A stretch of DNA of 6,900 nt from the NCBI GenBank assembly GCA_017302755.1, contig JAFLCR010000124.1:1-6900 (forward strand). Reading direction: 5' to 3'. Shown in pieces: positions 1-6,189 of this stretch. The DNA comes from Alphaproteobacteria bacterium (GTDB lineage Bacteria; Pseudomonadota; Alphaproteobacteria; Rickettsiales; JAFLCR01). A program made the translations under genes and the position numbers. Position 1 is the first letter of the stretch. Each line of letters starts with the position of its first letter. The notes beneath the pieces are model-generated. The model saw nothing but the letters and a program-made list of their open reading frames with translations. It had not been told where the DNA came from and searched no databases.

Positions 1-451
1 GGCCGCTGATCTTCAGCTCCTCGCGCCTTACTGCCGCACGGCGCATGCCGTTCCAGATGAGCGCGGGAATCACCGCGAACATGAAACCCAGCCCGCCAAA
101 AAAGCCGGGAAGCACCCATAGCGTGATCCAGCTATCGAGTTTCGCGTCGCGGGGATCGCCCGGCGCATAGTAGACGGTGACCGTTTCGCCTTGATCATAC
201 AACGGCGGGTTGCTGCCGCCCGAGTCACGCATGGTGATTTCCTCACCGGAAGACGTTTTGAAGCGCACGACAGGGCGGTACAAGGAACCGTCGGAGCTGC
301 TGTATTCCTCCACTTCGATCACCGTGCCTTCCGCCGTCAGCGCCGACGCGATAAACCGATAATTATACCAGGCGATTCCGCCGCCCACCGCCAGGAAAAG
401 GCTTCCTATGCCGATAAAAAGCAGAAAAAGCCAATTCACGGTTTTACGCAT
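1..451 (-). CDS. DUF3592-type two-helix membrane protein (partial, C-terminus beyond the left edge)
   Basis: The reverse strand reads from an ATG at 451 through 150 open codons to the window edge, so the C-terminus is missing. The translation begins MRKTVNWLFLLF. A hydrophobic helix spans about residues 7-29, a polar segment rich in beta-type residues about 35-105, and a second hydrophobic helix about 108-133, followed by a basic stretch (RRAAVRREE). The polar segment ends in GETVTVYYAPGDPRDAKLD, which resembles the conserved end of the DUF3592 domain (a V-V-YY-P-P-A-L pattern). Proteins of this family are inner-membrane proteins of unknown function, with the loop probably on the outer face. 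The start is supported by a strong AAGGAG site 8 bases upstream that lies in the last codons of dapE. Only 5 bases separate it from the dapE stop, so it is probably the second gene of a dapE operon. Nothing in the sequence links it to lysine synthesis. The frame and start are secure; the family call is moderately secure. Confidence 0.82.
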   Translation of the reverse strand, partial: MRKTVNWLFLLFIGIGSLFLAVGGGIAWYNYRFIASALTAEGTVIEVEEYSSSDGSLYRPVVRFKTSSGEEITMRDSGGSNPPLYDQGETVTVYYAPGDPRDAKLDSWITLWVLPGFFGGLGFMFAVIPALIWNGMRRAAVRREELKISG

Positions 452-456
452 GGTAT

Positions 457-1593
457 TTACTCCTTGAAGTAGCGTTCCATGAAGCGGAGATAAACCTGAG
501 TCAGCAATTCCAGATCTTTCACCGCCACGCGCTCATTCACCTTGTGCGGGGTGAGACCAGTAGTGCCGAATTCCACGACCGGGCAGTAATCCTTGATGAA
601 GCGCGCATCCGACGTGCCGCCCAGCGTGTTGAGCTGTGGGGTCAGACCCGTTACCTCCTTCACCACGGCGGAAAGCGTGTCTGAAAGCGCACCCGGCGGC
701 GTCAGGAAGGCATCGCCGGAATGGCGGAAGTGGAGATCGATCTTCTCTGCCTCCTGCCGCGCAACGCTCTCGATCCAGGCTTTGAGGTCTTTCGCGTTCT
801 GCTCGGTGTTGAAGCGGATGTTGAACTGCGCAAAAGCCTTCGCGGGAATGACGTTGTCGGCGGTATTGCCGACATCCACCGTGGTCACTTCGAGATTCGA
901 GGGCGAAAAATGGGCGTTGCCCGCATCCAGCTTTCTCGATGTCAATGCGTGGAGAATGCGTACCAGCTTCGGCACCGGGTTGTCCGCCTTGTCGGGATAG
1001 GCGACATGCCCCTGCGTGCCGTGCACGGTAAGTTTCGTGGTGAGCGTGCCGCGACGCCCGATCTTGATCGTCTGGCCGAGGGCATCGGGATTGGTCGGCT
1101 CGCCGACGATGCAAGCGTCCGGCACGTAGCCTTTCGCCTTCATCCAGGGCAGCACCTTCACCGTACCGTTCACCGCCACCGCCTCTTCGTCACCGGTGAT
1201 GAGAAAGCTGATCGTCCCCTTGCCCTGATACGCCGCGACGGCAGCAACCATGCAGGCGATGGCGCCCTTCATATCCTCCGCGCCGCGGCCATAGAGATAG
1301 CCGCCCTCGATCACCGCGCCGAACGGGTTGTGTTTCCATGCGGAAGCGTCGCCCACCGGTACTACGTCCGTATGGCCAGCAAAGCAGAGATGCCGCCCCT
1401 CCCCTTTGCGGATAGCAAAAAGGTTGGGCACGGATTCCTCGCCTTTTTCCTCATAGGTCAGCAGATGGCAGTCGAAGCCTAGTGGTTCCAACGCCTTGAC
1501 GAGCACGCCGAGCGCGCCTGCGTCCACCGGAGTCACGCTGGGGCAGCGGATAAGGTTTTGCGTCAACGTAATGGGATTCAGCGCTTCAAGCAT
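457..1593 (-). CDS. dapE: Succinyl-diaminopimelate desuccinylase
   Basis: This cytoplasmic enzyme hydrolyses N-succinyl-LL-2,6-diaminopimelate to succinate and LL-diaminopimelate, a late step of the succinylase route to meso-DAP and lysine. The 378-residue product has the usual length for DapE, a dinuclear zinc M20 peptidase-family enzyme. The metal and catalytic residues are in place: H74 and D76 in the FAGHTDVVP motif, D107 in GRGAEDMKG, E136 (expected general base) and E137 in TGDEEA, E165 in VGEPT, and H350 in GLTPHKVNERV. The dimerisation domain lies about residues 178-290, with RRGTLT near its start and HGTQGHVAYP following. The ATG at 1593 places the N-terminus (MLEALNPITLTQNLIRCPSVTP) as in relatives, although its Shine-Dalgarno site is weak. 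It is followed after 5 bases by the DUF3592 gene. dapD lies on the same strand about 1.2 kb upstream, separated by an opposite-strand gene, so dapE probably has its own promoter. Confidence 0.97.
   Translation of the reverse strand: MLEALNPITLTQNLIRCPSVTPVDAGALGVLVKALEPLGFDCHLLTYEEKGEESVPNLFAIRKGEGRHLCFAGHTDVVPVGDASAWKHNPFGAVIEGGYLYGRGAEDMKGAIACMVAAVAAYQGKGTISFLITGDEEAVAVNGTVKVLPWMKAKGYVPDACIVGEPTNPDALGQTIKIGRRGTLTTKLTVHGTQGHVAYPDKADNPVPKLVRILHALTSRKLDAGNAHFSPSNLEVTTVDVGNTADNVIPAKAFAQFNIRFNTEQNAKDLKAWIESVARQEAEKIDLHFRHSGDAFLTPPGALSDTLSAVVKEVTGLTPQLNTLGGTSDARFIKDYCPVVEFGTTGLTPHKVNERVAVKDLELLTQVYLRFMERYFKE
459..464 (-). promoter_or_regulatory. Shine-Dalgarno site for the DUF3592 gene, inside the end of dapE
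   Basis: On the minus strand the last two sense codons of dapE plus the start of its stop read AAG GAG TAA, followed by ATACC and the ATG at 451. AAGGAG is a near-perfect ribosome-binding site with 8-base spacing. Ribosomes finishing dapE would cover it, which suggests translational coupling. The site and spacing are seen directly; the coupling is inferred. Confidence 0.7.
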
Positions 1594-1632
1594 GAAATTT
1601 AAGATCTTACTTATTGAAATATATAAATTATT

Positions 1633-1661
1633 TTATTAATGACCCATCATTAAAGTGTCAC
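1633..1661 (-). promoter_or_regulatory. Candidate promoter for dapE
   Basis: On the minus strand, GTGACA (1661-1656, five of six matches to TTGACA) is followed after 17 bases by TAATAA (1638-1633, a poor -10). Transcription would start near 1626, leaving a leader of roughly 30 bases before the dapE ATG. dapE needs a promoter here because the upstream neighbour is on the other strand. The spacing is good but the -10 is weak and the region is AT-rich, so a chance match is possible. Confidence 0.38.
1636..1653. promoter_or_regulatory. Operator-like inverted repeat in the divergent spacer
   Basis: TTAATGA (1636-1642) and TCATTAA (1647-1653) are perfect 7-base inverted arms around CCCA. The dyad lies between the divergent dapE and unknown gene and falls in the spacer and -10 of the candidate dapE promoter. 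This size and position would suit a dimeric transcription factor able to affect both genes. With no T-run it does not look like a terminator. The symmetry is seen directly; the operator role is inferred. Confidence 0.4.
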
Positions 1662-1709
1662 GTATTTTGGATAAAGTCATGTCAGAAAACAAGAACTAGC
1701 GATATAGCC

Positions 1710-2828
1710 ATGGCGGAACCATTGAAAGATCCTACCCAGCTCTTCCTAGACTTCGTTCTGGGCAAACCTAGCTTTTATGAAAAGCATTTCCTTGGATATA
1801 CTCATCCCTCACCCAATCCAGCTCTGCGGAATCCAGAAGTATTTGCGCAAGTGGATTTTGCACATGTCCTAGCCGCGATAGAAGAAAGATCACTTTCCCG
1901 TCAGGAATTATACGCCGCAATTAGACAAGGCAACAAACCAGAATTTTTTAGCGGCAAGTGCTTTGTATATACTCCTGTCCAATTTGAAACCTTGCTTGCC
2001 GATCATCTTGGCAATTCCACTTGGAGTGAACGGGACACCATCGAGTCACGTTTGGACAAGGATCACCCCGAACGTATTTCCCGTACCCTTCGTAAGATTT
2101 CTGTGCACCACGCGATTTTTGGAACGACTGATCTCAACCCTTATAATGTGGCCAGTTCAACCGCATTTCACCCGCCCGGTTACCATACCATTTCATTTCC
2201 CAAAGGCGCTACCATCAGCGAAGCACTACAAAGCCTGGATATCGTACTTTCAGAGCTAACATATCCGCATATTAAAGAGCTTATTGCCGGCAAATTCAGA
2301 TTTAAGCATCAGCTAGGCAATTTCACCAGCTCAGATTACCAGGAGTTGGACAACTTCATTCTGAAGCATGGTATCACAACCCCACCGAATAAGGTTTTCG
2401 AATTCTCTCTTAAATCCATCAAACGGAAATCTCCTACCCAGGAGGATCTCATTCGCGAAATAGGAGCCATCATCAACAATGACACCATCGATGAGACTGC
2501 GCTGGATTTAAGAGGATTCGACCTTACCCGCATCGATTGGCGCGACACGATGGAAGCCGTCGCCGTTCAATACGGATTGAACGGGCTGGAAGTCTTAAGT
2601 GGAGTAGACATCACCGGAGCCAGGATTCGTAAAGAAGACCATTGGGTCCTGGCGAGTGCAAGAACGCCCGAACAGCAGACGGAACCCGATGAGGTGATTT
2701 ACAGCTTCCGCGCCGGAGCCGGTTATTTAGAAGTGGCCAAAGCCGTCATCTTTACGACCGAGCTTACGAACTTCTCCGATCGCGTACGCCAAATAGCCCA
2801 AGCCCATACAGCCTATATTACTCCCTAA
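1710..2828 (+). CDS. Protein of unknown function wedged between dapE and dapD
   Basis: I do not recognise this 372-residue protein. It begins MAEPLKDPTQLFLDFVLGK at an ATG at 1710. The same frame stays open back to a TTG at 1614, but that extension (KYINYF..., AT-rich) is spacer-like, so the ATG is preferred; neither start has a clear Shine-Dalgarno site. There is no signal peptide or membrane helix, so it is probably cytoplasmic. The N-terminal half has acidic and aromatic stretches and a His-rich segment (ISVHHAIFGTTDLNPYNV, then FHPPGYHTISFP). Later come a basic patch (SLKSIKRKSP) and two leucine-rich phrases (LDLRGFDLTRIDW and GLEVLSGVDITGARI), too few for a repeat domain. Hand counts give about 38-40% GC in sampled 60-base lines of the first part and 57% at 2521-2580, against 68% in one dapD line, which hints at acquired DNA at least in the front. 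It converges on dapD and shares 11 bases with its 3' end. That it is a gene is likely; its function is unknown. Confidence 0.75.
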   Translation: MAEPLKDPTQLFLDFVLGKPSFYEKHFLGYTHPSPNPALRNPEVFAQVDFAHVLAAIEERSLSRQELYAAIRQGNKPEFFSGKCFVYTPVQFETLLADHLGNSTWSERDTIESRLDKDHPERISRTLRKISVHHAIFGTTDLNPYNVASSTAFHPPGYHTISFPKGATISEALQSLDIVLSELTYPHIKELIAGKFRFKHQLGNFTSSDYQELDNFILKHGITTPPNKVFEFSLKSIKRKSPTQEDLIREIGAIINNDTIDETALDLRGFDLTRIDWRDTMEAVAVQYGLNGLEVLSGVDITGARIRKEDHWVLASARTPEQQTEPDEVIYSFRAGAGYLEVAKAVIFTTELTNFSDRVRQIAQAHTAYITP

Positions 2829-3687
2829 GCAACTCGTTGATCGAGGTTTTACTTCGCGTCTTCTCATCCACGCGCTTTACGATGATGGCTGCGTAAAGCG
2901 AGGGACTATTGGGCGTCTTGCCCGGCAACGCGCCCGGCACGACCACCGAATAGGCCGGCACGCGGCCTATGAAGACCTCGCCGGATTCGCGGTCCACGAT
3001 TTTCGTCGAAGCGCCGATGAATACGCCCATCGAGATCACGCTGCCCTGCTCCACCACAACTCCTTCGGCGATCTCGCTGCGCGCGCCAATGAAGCAATTA
3101 TCTTCAATGATCACCGGCCCGGCCTGGAGCGGCTCCAGCACGCCGCCGATGCCCGTGCCGCCGGAGATGTGGCAATGTTTGCCGATCTGCGCGCAGCTTC
3201 CCACCGTGGCCCAGGTATCCACCATCGTGCCCTCGTCCACATACGCGCCGAGGTTCACGAAACTCGGCATCAGCACCACGTTCGGCGCGATATAGGCCGA
3301 ACGGCGCACGATCGCGCCGGGCACGGCGCGGAATTTGGCGTCGCGGAAATCCTTCTCCGTCCAGCCCTGGAATTTCGAGGGCACTTTGTCGAACCACGAC
3401 GTATTCTGCCCCGGCCCGCCTGGAATCAGCGCCATATCGTTCAGGCGGAAGGACAGCAGCACCGCCTTTTTCGCCCACTGGTTTACCACCCATTGGGCAC
3501 CTTGTTTCTCCGCCACACGCAGCGTACCGCCATCGAGCGCGGAAAGCGTCGCTTCCACGGCTTCACGAACCTCGCCCTTGGTCTGGAGGTTCACCTGATC
3601 GCGGCTTTCCCAGGCGGATTCGATGGTCTTTTGCAGGGCGTTAAAGGAATTCTCTTGCATATTCAGGGCAGTGGATGTCATCGGCAT
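2818..3687 (-). CDS. dapD: 2,3,4,5-tetrahydropyridine-2,6-dicarboxylate N-succinyltransferase
   Basis: DapD transfers the succinyl group of succinyl-CoA to tetrahydrodipicolinate, committing the pathway to the succinylase route whose later step is DapE. It is a cytoplasmic homotrimer. The 289 residues comprise a helical N-terminal domain (about 15-100, with TKGEVREAVE, LRVAEK and KKAVLLSFRLNDM) and a left-handed beta-helix of hexapeptide repeats (about 125-250). Strongly conserved family stretches are VLMPSFVNLGAYVDEGTMVD (139-158), ATVGSCAQIGKHCHISGG, GIGGVLEPLQAGPVIIEDN, CFIGARSE and GSVISMGVFIG. The C-terminus TSINELLRE is typical. The start is uncertain: ATG codons at 3687, 3681 and 3660 all lack a clear Shine-Dalgarno site. 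The last gives MQENSFNALQKTIE, closest to known DapD N-termini. It is transcribed divergently from the EAL gene across an 87-base spacer, and its 3' end overlaps the convergent unknown gene by 11 bases without visible damage to the protein. Confidence 0.96.
   Translation of the reverse strand: MPMTSTALNMQENSFNALQKTIESAWESRDQVNLQTKGEVREAVEATLSALDGGTLRVAEKQGAQWVVNQWAKKAVLLSFRLNDMALIPGGPGQNTSWFDKVPSKFQGWTEKDFRDAKFRAVPGAIVRRSAYIAPNVVLMPSFVNLGAYVDEGTMVDTWATVGSCAQIGKHCHISGGTGIGGVLEPLQAGPVIIEDNCFIGARSEIAEGVVVEQGSVISMGVFIGASTKIVDRESGEVFIGRVPAYSVVVPGALPGKTPNSPSLYAAIIVKRVDEKTRSKTSINELLRE
2833..2850 (+). terminator. Possible weak terminator after the unknown gene
   Basis: Five bases past the TAA at 2826-2828, CTCG (2833-2836) and CGAG (2842-2845) can pair around TTGAT, followed by GTTTT. 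A stem of only 4 bp and a short T-run make this weak, and it lies inside the dapD coding sequence on the other strand. No better terminator is visible for this gene. Confidence 0.2.
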
Positions 3688-3695
3688 ACGGTTTA

Positions 3696-3724
3696 TTGAT
3701 AAATATTTAGCAGTTTCTTAGGCT
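3696..3724 (+). promoter_or_regulatory. Candidate promoter for the PAS/EAL gene
   Basis: TTGATA (3696-3701, five of six matches to TTGACA) is followed after 17 bases by TAGGCT (3719-3724, matching TATAAT at the key T, A and final T). The leader before the ATG at 3775 would be about 40 bases. It lies in the 87-base spacer shared with the divergent dapD, so the two promoters may overlap. The -10 is weak, hence the low confidence. Confidence 0.35.
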
Positions 3725-3774
3725 TGATCGCGTAATCCTGAAAAGATGGGAATCTTATCGAGACAGGCTACGGC

Positions 3775-5523
3775 ATGACTACCCCCCAGGAATCTCCTGA
3801 TGAAGCCCTCCGTCTGCAACGCGACCGGTTTGTCGCCTTTGCCTTCGCCTCAGCGGACATACTGATAGAACTGGACGAGAAAGGCAACATCCAGTTCGTG
3901 GACGGCACCACACGCGGCATGCTCGGCGTGGGGCCAAAGGAGATGATCGGCCAGAATCTGATGGACTTCCTGGAGGAGCGTAGCCACGACACGCTCCAAC
4001 TCATCCTTAGCGCCCCACGACAAACCAGCAAGATCGAGGAAATGCCGGTACGGCTTAAGGCCGGGCACGGCAGGACGCTGCCTTTTGTGATGTCGGGCTT
4101 CCGTTTGCCGGATCTAAAAAACCATTTCTATCTCTCTTTCAGCGTTGTCCGCACTGGCCATGGCGCCTCGCATGAGGACGATTTCGACCAGCGCACCGGA
4201 CTGCTCAAGAAAGAAGGCTTCGCCGAAGTTGCCGCCAGCGAGGTGGCCGCCGGTAAGCTTACCGGCAAGCCAATGCAACTTGGCCTCATCAACATGCCGG
4301 AATTCACATCGCTGCTGGATTCGCTTGACCGCGACAAAGCCGACGCGTTGCTGGCGGATATCAGCAACTACCTGCGCAAGAAATCGCTCGGCGGCGATTC
4401 CGCAGGCATTCTGAAGGATGATGCCTACAGCCTGATCCACGATAAGTCGCTTGATAGTAAAGAGCTGACAAAAGATCTGCACGAAATGACCGCCAAGGCT
4501 GATCCCAAGGGCGTCGGCATCGTGCCGCAATTCTACACGGTGTCGCTGGACGCCGGAAAGCTCAGCGAGGAAGACAGCGCCCGTGCCGTCGTGCATGCCA
4601 TCAACAGTTTCGCCGAGAAAGCGGGAGAGGCATTCACCCTTAGCTCCCTTACCCAGTCATACAACGCGCTGGTCGAGGAGACGGTAAAAAAGATCAGCGA
4701 TTTCCGCAAAACCGTTTCCGAAGAAGCGTTCCAGGTGGCATTCCAGCCGATCGTGGATCTCCATTCCGGCGTGATCCACCATTTTGAGAGCCTGGTGCGG
4801 TTCGATCCTGATTCGGGCTTCGACAACCCATTCAAGTTCATTACCTTCGGCGAGGAAGCCGGCATCATCTCCGATTTCGACCTCGCCATGACTCAGCGCA
4901 CGGTGGAAATCCTCCAGGAATATGCCAAGAACAACAAACGCCCTGTCGTGGCAGTGAACCTTTCGGGCAAATCGCTTTCCAGCGATCTGTTCATGAACGC
5001 GCTTCGCAAGATTCTTGCCAACAACACCGGGCTGCGCCGGCAGTTGATTTTTGAAGTGACGGAATCGGCTAAAATCAAAGACCTGAAAACCGCCAACGCC
5101 TTTATCCAGGAACTGCGCGCCGAGGGCAGCCAGTGCTGCTTAGATGATTTTGGCGTCGGGGAATCCTCATTCGATTACCTGCGTCACCTGCAGGTGGATT
5201 TCGTGAAGATCGACGGTTCTTATGTGAAGGAATCCATCACCACTCCGCGTGGAGTGCTGATGCTGAAAGCCATGTCCAACCTGTGCAAGGAGCTTGGCAT
5301 CGTCACCATCGGCGAGATGATCGAGGACGAGAAGATCATGGGGCTGCTCTCTGACTGCGGCGTGGAGTTTGGCCAGGGTTATTTCTTCGGCAAACCCACC
5401 ACTGAACAGAACGTGCTCGGAGGTTGCGGCCAGGTGATTCCGGTATTCAACAAGTTGAATGTCGTGCGCGCCAAGAAAATCCGCCAGCCCACAGGCCGAG
5501 CCTGGTGGGCGAAGAAGGAATAA
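3775..5523 (+). CDS. PAS - degenerate GGDEF - EAL signalling protein, probable c-di-GMP phosphodiesterase
   Basis: This 582-residue protein has no signal peptide or membrane helix, so it should be a cytoplasmic sensor that lowers cyclic di-GMP. Residues about 18-126 resemble a PAS domain (FASADILIELDEKGNIQFVD, GMLGVGPKEMIGQNLMDFL, then a beta-rich end at HFYLSFSVVRTG). Residues about 135-300 look like a GGDEF domain by the opening DQRTGLLKKEGFAE, but the signature is replaced by KDDAYSLIHD (214-223), so cyclase activity is not expected. A short helical linker leads to the EAL domain (about 315-548). There the expected ligands are present: E338 in ESLVRF (EAL reads ESL), N395 in VNLSG, E427 in FEVTES, D457 and D458 in LDDFGVG, K478 in VKIDGSY, E514 and E517 in GEMIE, and Q534 in GQGYFFGKP. 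A basic, aromatic tail (550-582) follows. The ATG at 3775 has a weak ACAGG 7 bases upstream. The domain order is secure; activity is inferred from conserved residues. Confidence 0.92.
   Translation: MTTPQESPDEALRLQRDRFVAFAFASADILIELDEKGNIQFVDGTTRGMLGVGPKEMIGQNLMDFLEERSHDTLQLILSAPRQTSKIEEMPVRLKAGHGRTLPFVMSGFRLPDLKNHFYLSFSVVRTGHGASHEDDFDQRTGLLKKEGFAEVAASEVAAGKLTGKPMQLGLINMPEFTSLLDSLDRDKADALLADISNYLRKKSLGGDSAGILKDDAYSLIHDKSLDSKELTKDLHEMTAKADPKGVGIVPQFYTVSLDAGKLSEEDSARAVVHAINSFAEKAGEAFTLSSLTQSYNALVEETVKKISDFRKTVSEEAFQVAFQPIVDLHSGVIHHFESLVRFDPDSGFDNPFKFITFGEEAGIISDFDLAMTQRTVEILQEYAKNNKRPVVAVNLSGKSLSSDLFMNALRKILANNTGLRRQLIFEVTESAKIKDLKTANAFIQELRAEGSQCCLDDFGVGESSFDYLRHLQVDFVKIDGSYVKESITTPRGVLMLKAMSNLCKELGIVTIGEMIEDEKIMGLLSDCGVEFGQGYFFGKPTTEQNVLGGCGQVIPVFNKLNVVRAKKIRQPTGRAWWAKKE
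5487..5510 (+). other. Strong hairpin near the 3' end of the EAL gene
   Basis: GCCCACAGGC (5487-5496) pairs with GCCTGGTGGGC (5500-5510) around a CGA loop, giving ten base pairs with one bulged G. It lies in the last codons of the EAL protein, 10 bases before its stop. No T-run follows, so it is not a standard terminator. It could protect the 3' end of the transcript or simply reflect coding constraint. Confidence 0.35.
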
Positions 5524-5603
5524 ACTCCCCTCCGGCCATTCACAAAACTGTCACATTTCTATGATTAGGGTTTATTAACTCTAGTCAAAAAAGAGATGCA
5601 GAC

Positions 5604-6167
5604 ATGGACGTAGCATTAAGCAGTACCCAGGCTGCCCACATGGGTAGTTTTTATGAAGGCCTGTTGGAACAACCCCTCACGATTCCGCTGTCTTCCGGCG
5701 AGATCACCATGCCGTTCGGAGAATTTCTGAATAGCGCCAGCAAGGCCGTCACCACCTACGCTTTCCGCCTGCCGAGATTCTGCGATAATCTCCAGGCTTT
5801 CGCCAGAAACGAGGCCACGACCATGCGCCTCACCCATGCCATCGACCTGCTGATGCCCGCGCGGACGCTTTCAGAGCTTGAATTTTATCTGAATCACCAG
5901 GTGGCAACCAAGGAAGGATGGCGACATGCCTGGCAATTTCATCCTTCGGAACGCTTCCCTACGCGAGAGGACATGGCCGCCGGTGTGGAGGCCGCAAAAT
6001 CCTTGGTGATGGAGTATATGAGCACACGGTCCGATGCCTTGGACAATCTTAGTCCGCGCGAACTGATGAAAGGCGTACTCGTCACCTCTCTCCAACCTTT
6101 GGTGCAGGCATATCAAACATGGCGTGACAGTCCGCCGCCAAGGGGCGCCTCACCGTTCGAACGGTAA
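5604..6167 (+). CDS. Soluble hypothetical protein
   Basis: I do not recognise this 187-residue protein. It starts at an ATG at 5604 with AAGAGA (5591-5596) 7 bases upstream, which favours this start over the in-frame ATG at 5640. No signal peptide or membrane helix is visible. The sequence looks mainly helical, with a short beta-like segment near the front (PLTIPLSSGEITMPFGEF, residues 24-41). Helical stretches such as RLTHAIDLLMPARTLSELEF and LMKGVLVTSLQPLVQAYQTW follow, with a proline-rich, basic C-terminus (PPPRGASPFER). Codon use and GC content resemble the neighbouring genes, which supports it being real and native. It lies 80 bases after the EAL gene on the same strand, so it could be read through from it or use its own promoter: CTGTCA at 5548 and TTTATT at 5571 are 17 bases apart but match poorly. 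A link to c-di-GMP signalling rests on position only. Confidence 0.75.
   Translation: MDVALSSTQAAHMGSFYEGLLEQPLTIPLSSGEITMPFGEFLNSASKAVTTYAFRLPRFCDNLQAFARNEATTMRLTHAIDLLMPARTLSELEFYLNHQVATKEGWRHAWQFHPSERFPTREDMAAGVEAAKSLVMEYMSTRSDALDNLSPRELMKGVLVTSLQPLVQAYQTWRDSPPPRGASPFER
6152..6165. repeat. 14-base perfect palindrome at the end of the 187-residue gene
   Basis: ACCGTTCGAACGGT is fully self-complementary and ends on the first base of the TAA stop at 6165-6167. As a hairpin it would have only five pairs around TCGA and no T-run follows directly, so it is a poor terminator. It lies about 25 bases before the -35 box of the cstA promoter, where a regulator could bind. The symmetry is seen directly; no role is shown. 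Confidence 0.3.
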
Positions 6168-6189
6168 ATTTCCGCACATCACAAACTAT

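Noticed and set aside
191..472. A 93-codon plus-strand frame near the left edge
   Set aside because: It is antisense to the DUF3592 gene and the end of dapE, both of which have a good start or strong family motifs.
855..874. Inverted repeat TGTCGGC-N6-GCCGACA
   Set aside because: It lies deep in dapE coding sequence with no T-run or promoter nearby and is best explained by coding composition.
721..1482. A 253-codon open frame on the plus strand opposite dapE
   Set aside because: It lies wholly within the securely identified dapE and its translation is Arg/His-rich with no family features, as expected of an antisense shadow in GC-rich coding DNA.
1614..1709. TTG-initiated N-terminal extension of the unknown gene
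   Set aside because: The extra 32 codons are AT-rich, lack a ribosome-binding site and overlap the divergent promoter region and dyad; the ATG at 1710 is more likely.
2466..2650. Possible pentapeptide or leucine-rich repeat domain in the unknown gene
   Set aside because: Only two loosely similar phrases occur and they do not form regular repeats.
3169..3699. A 176-codon plus-strand frame opposite dapD
   Set aside because: It is antisense to highly conserved DapD coding sequence and has no recognisable protein features.
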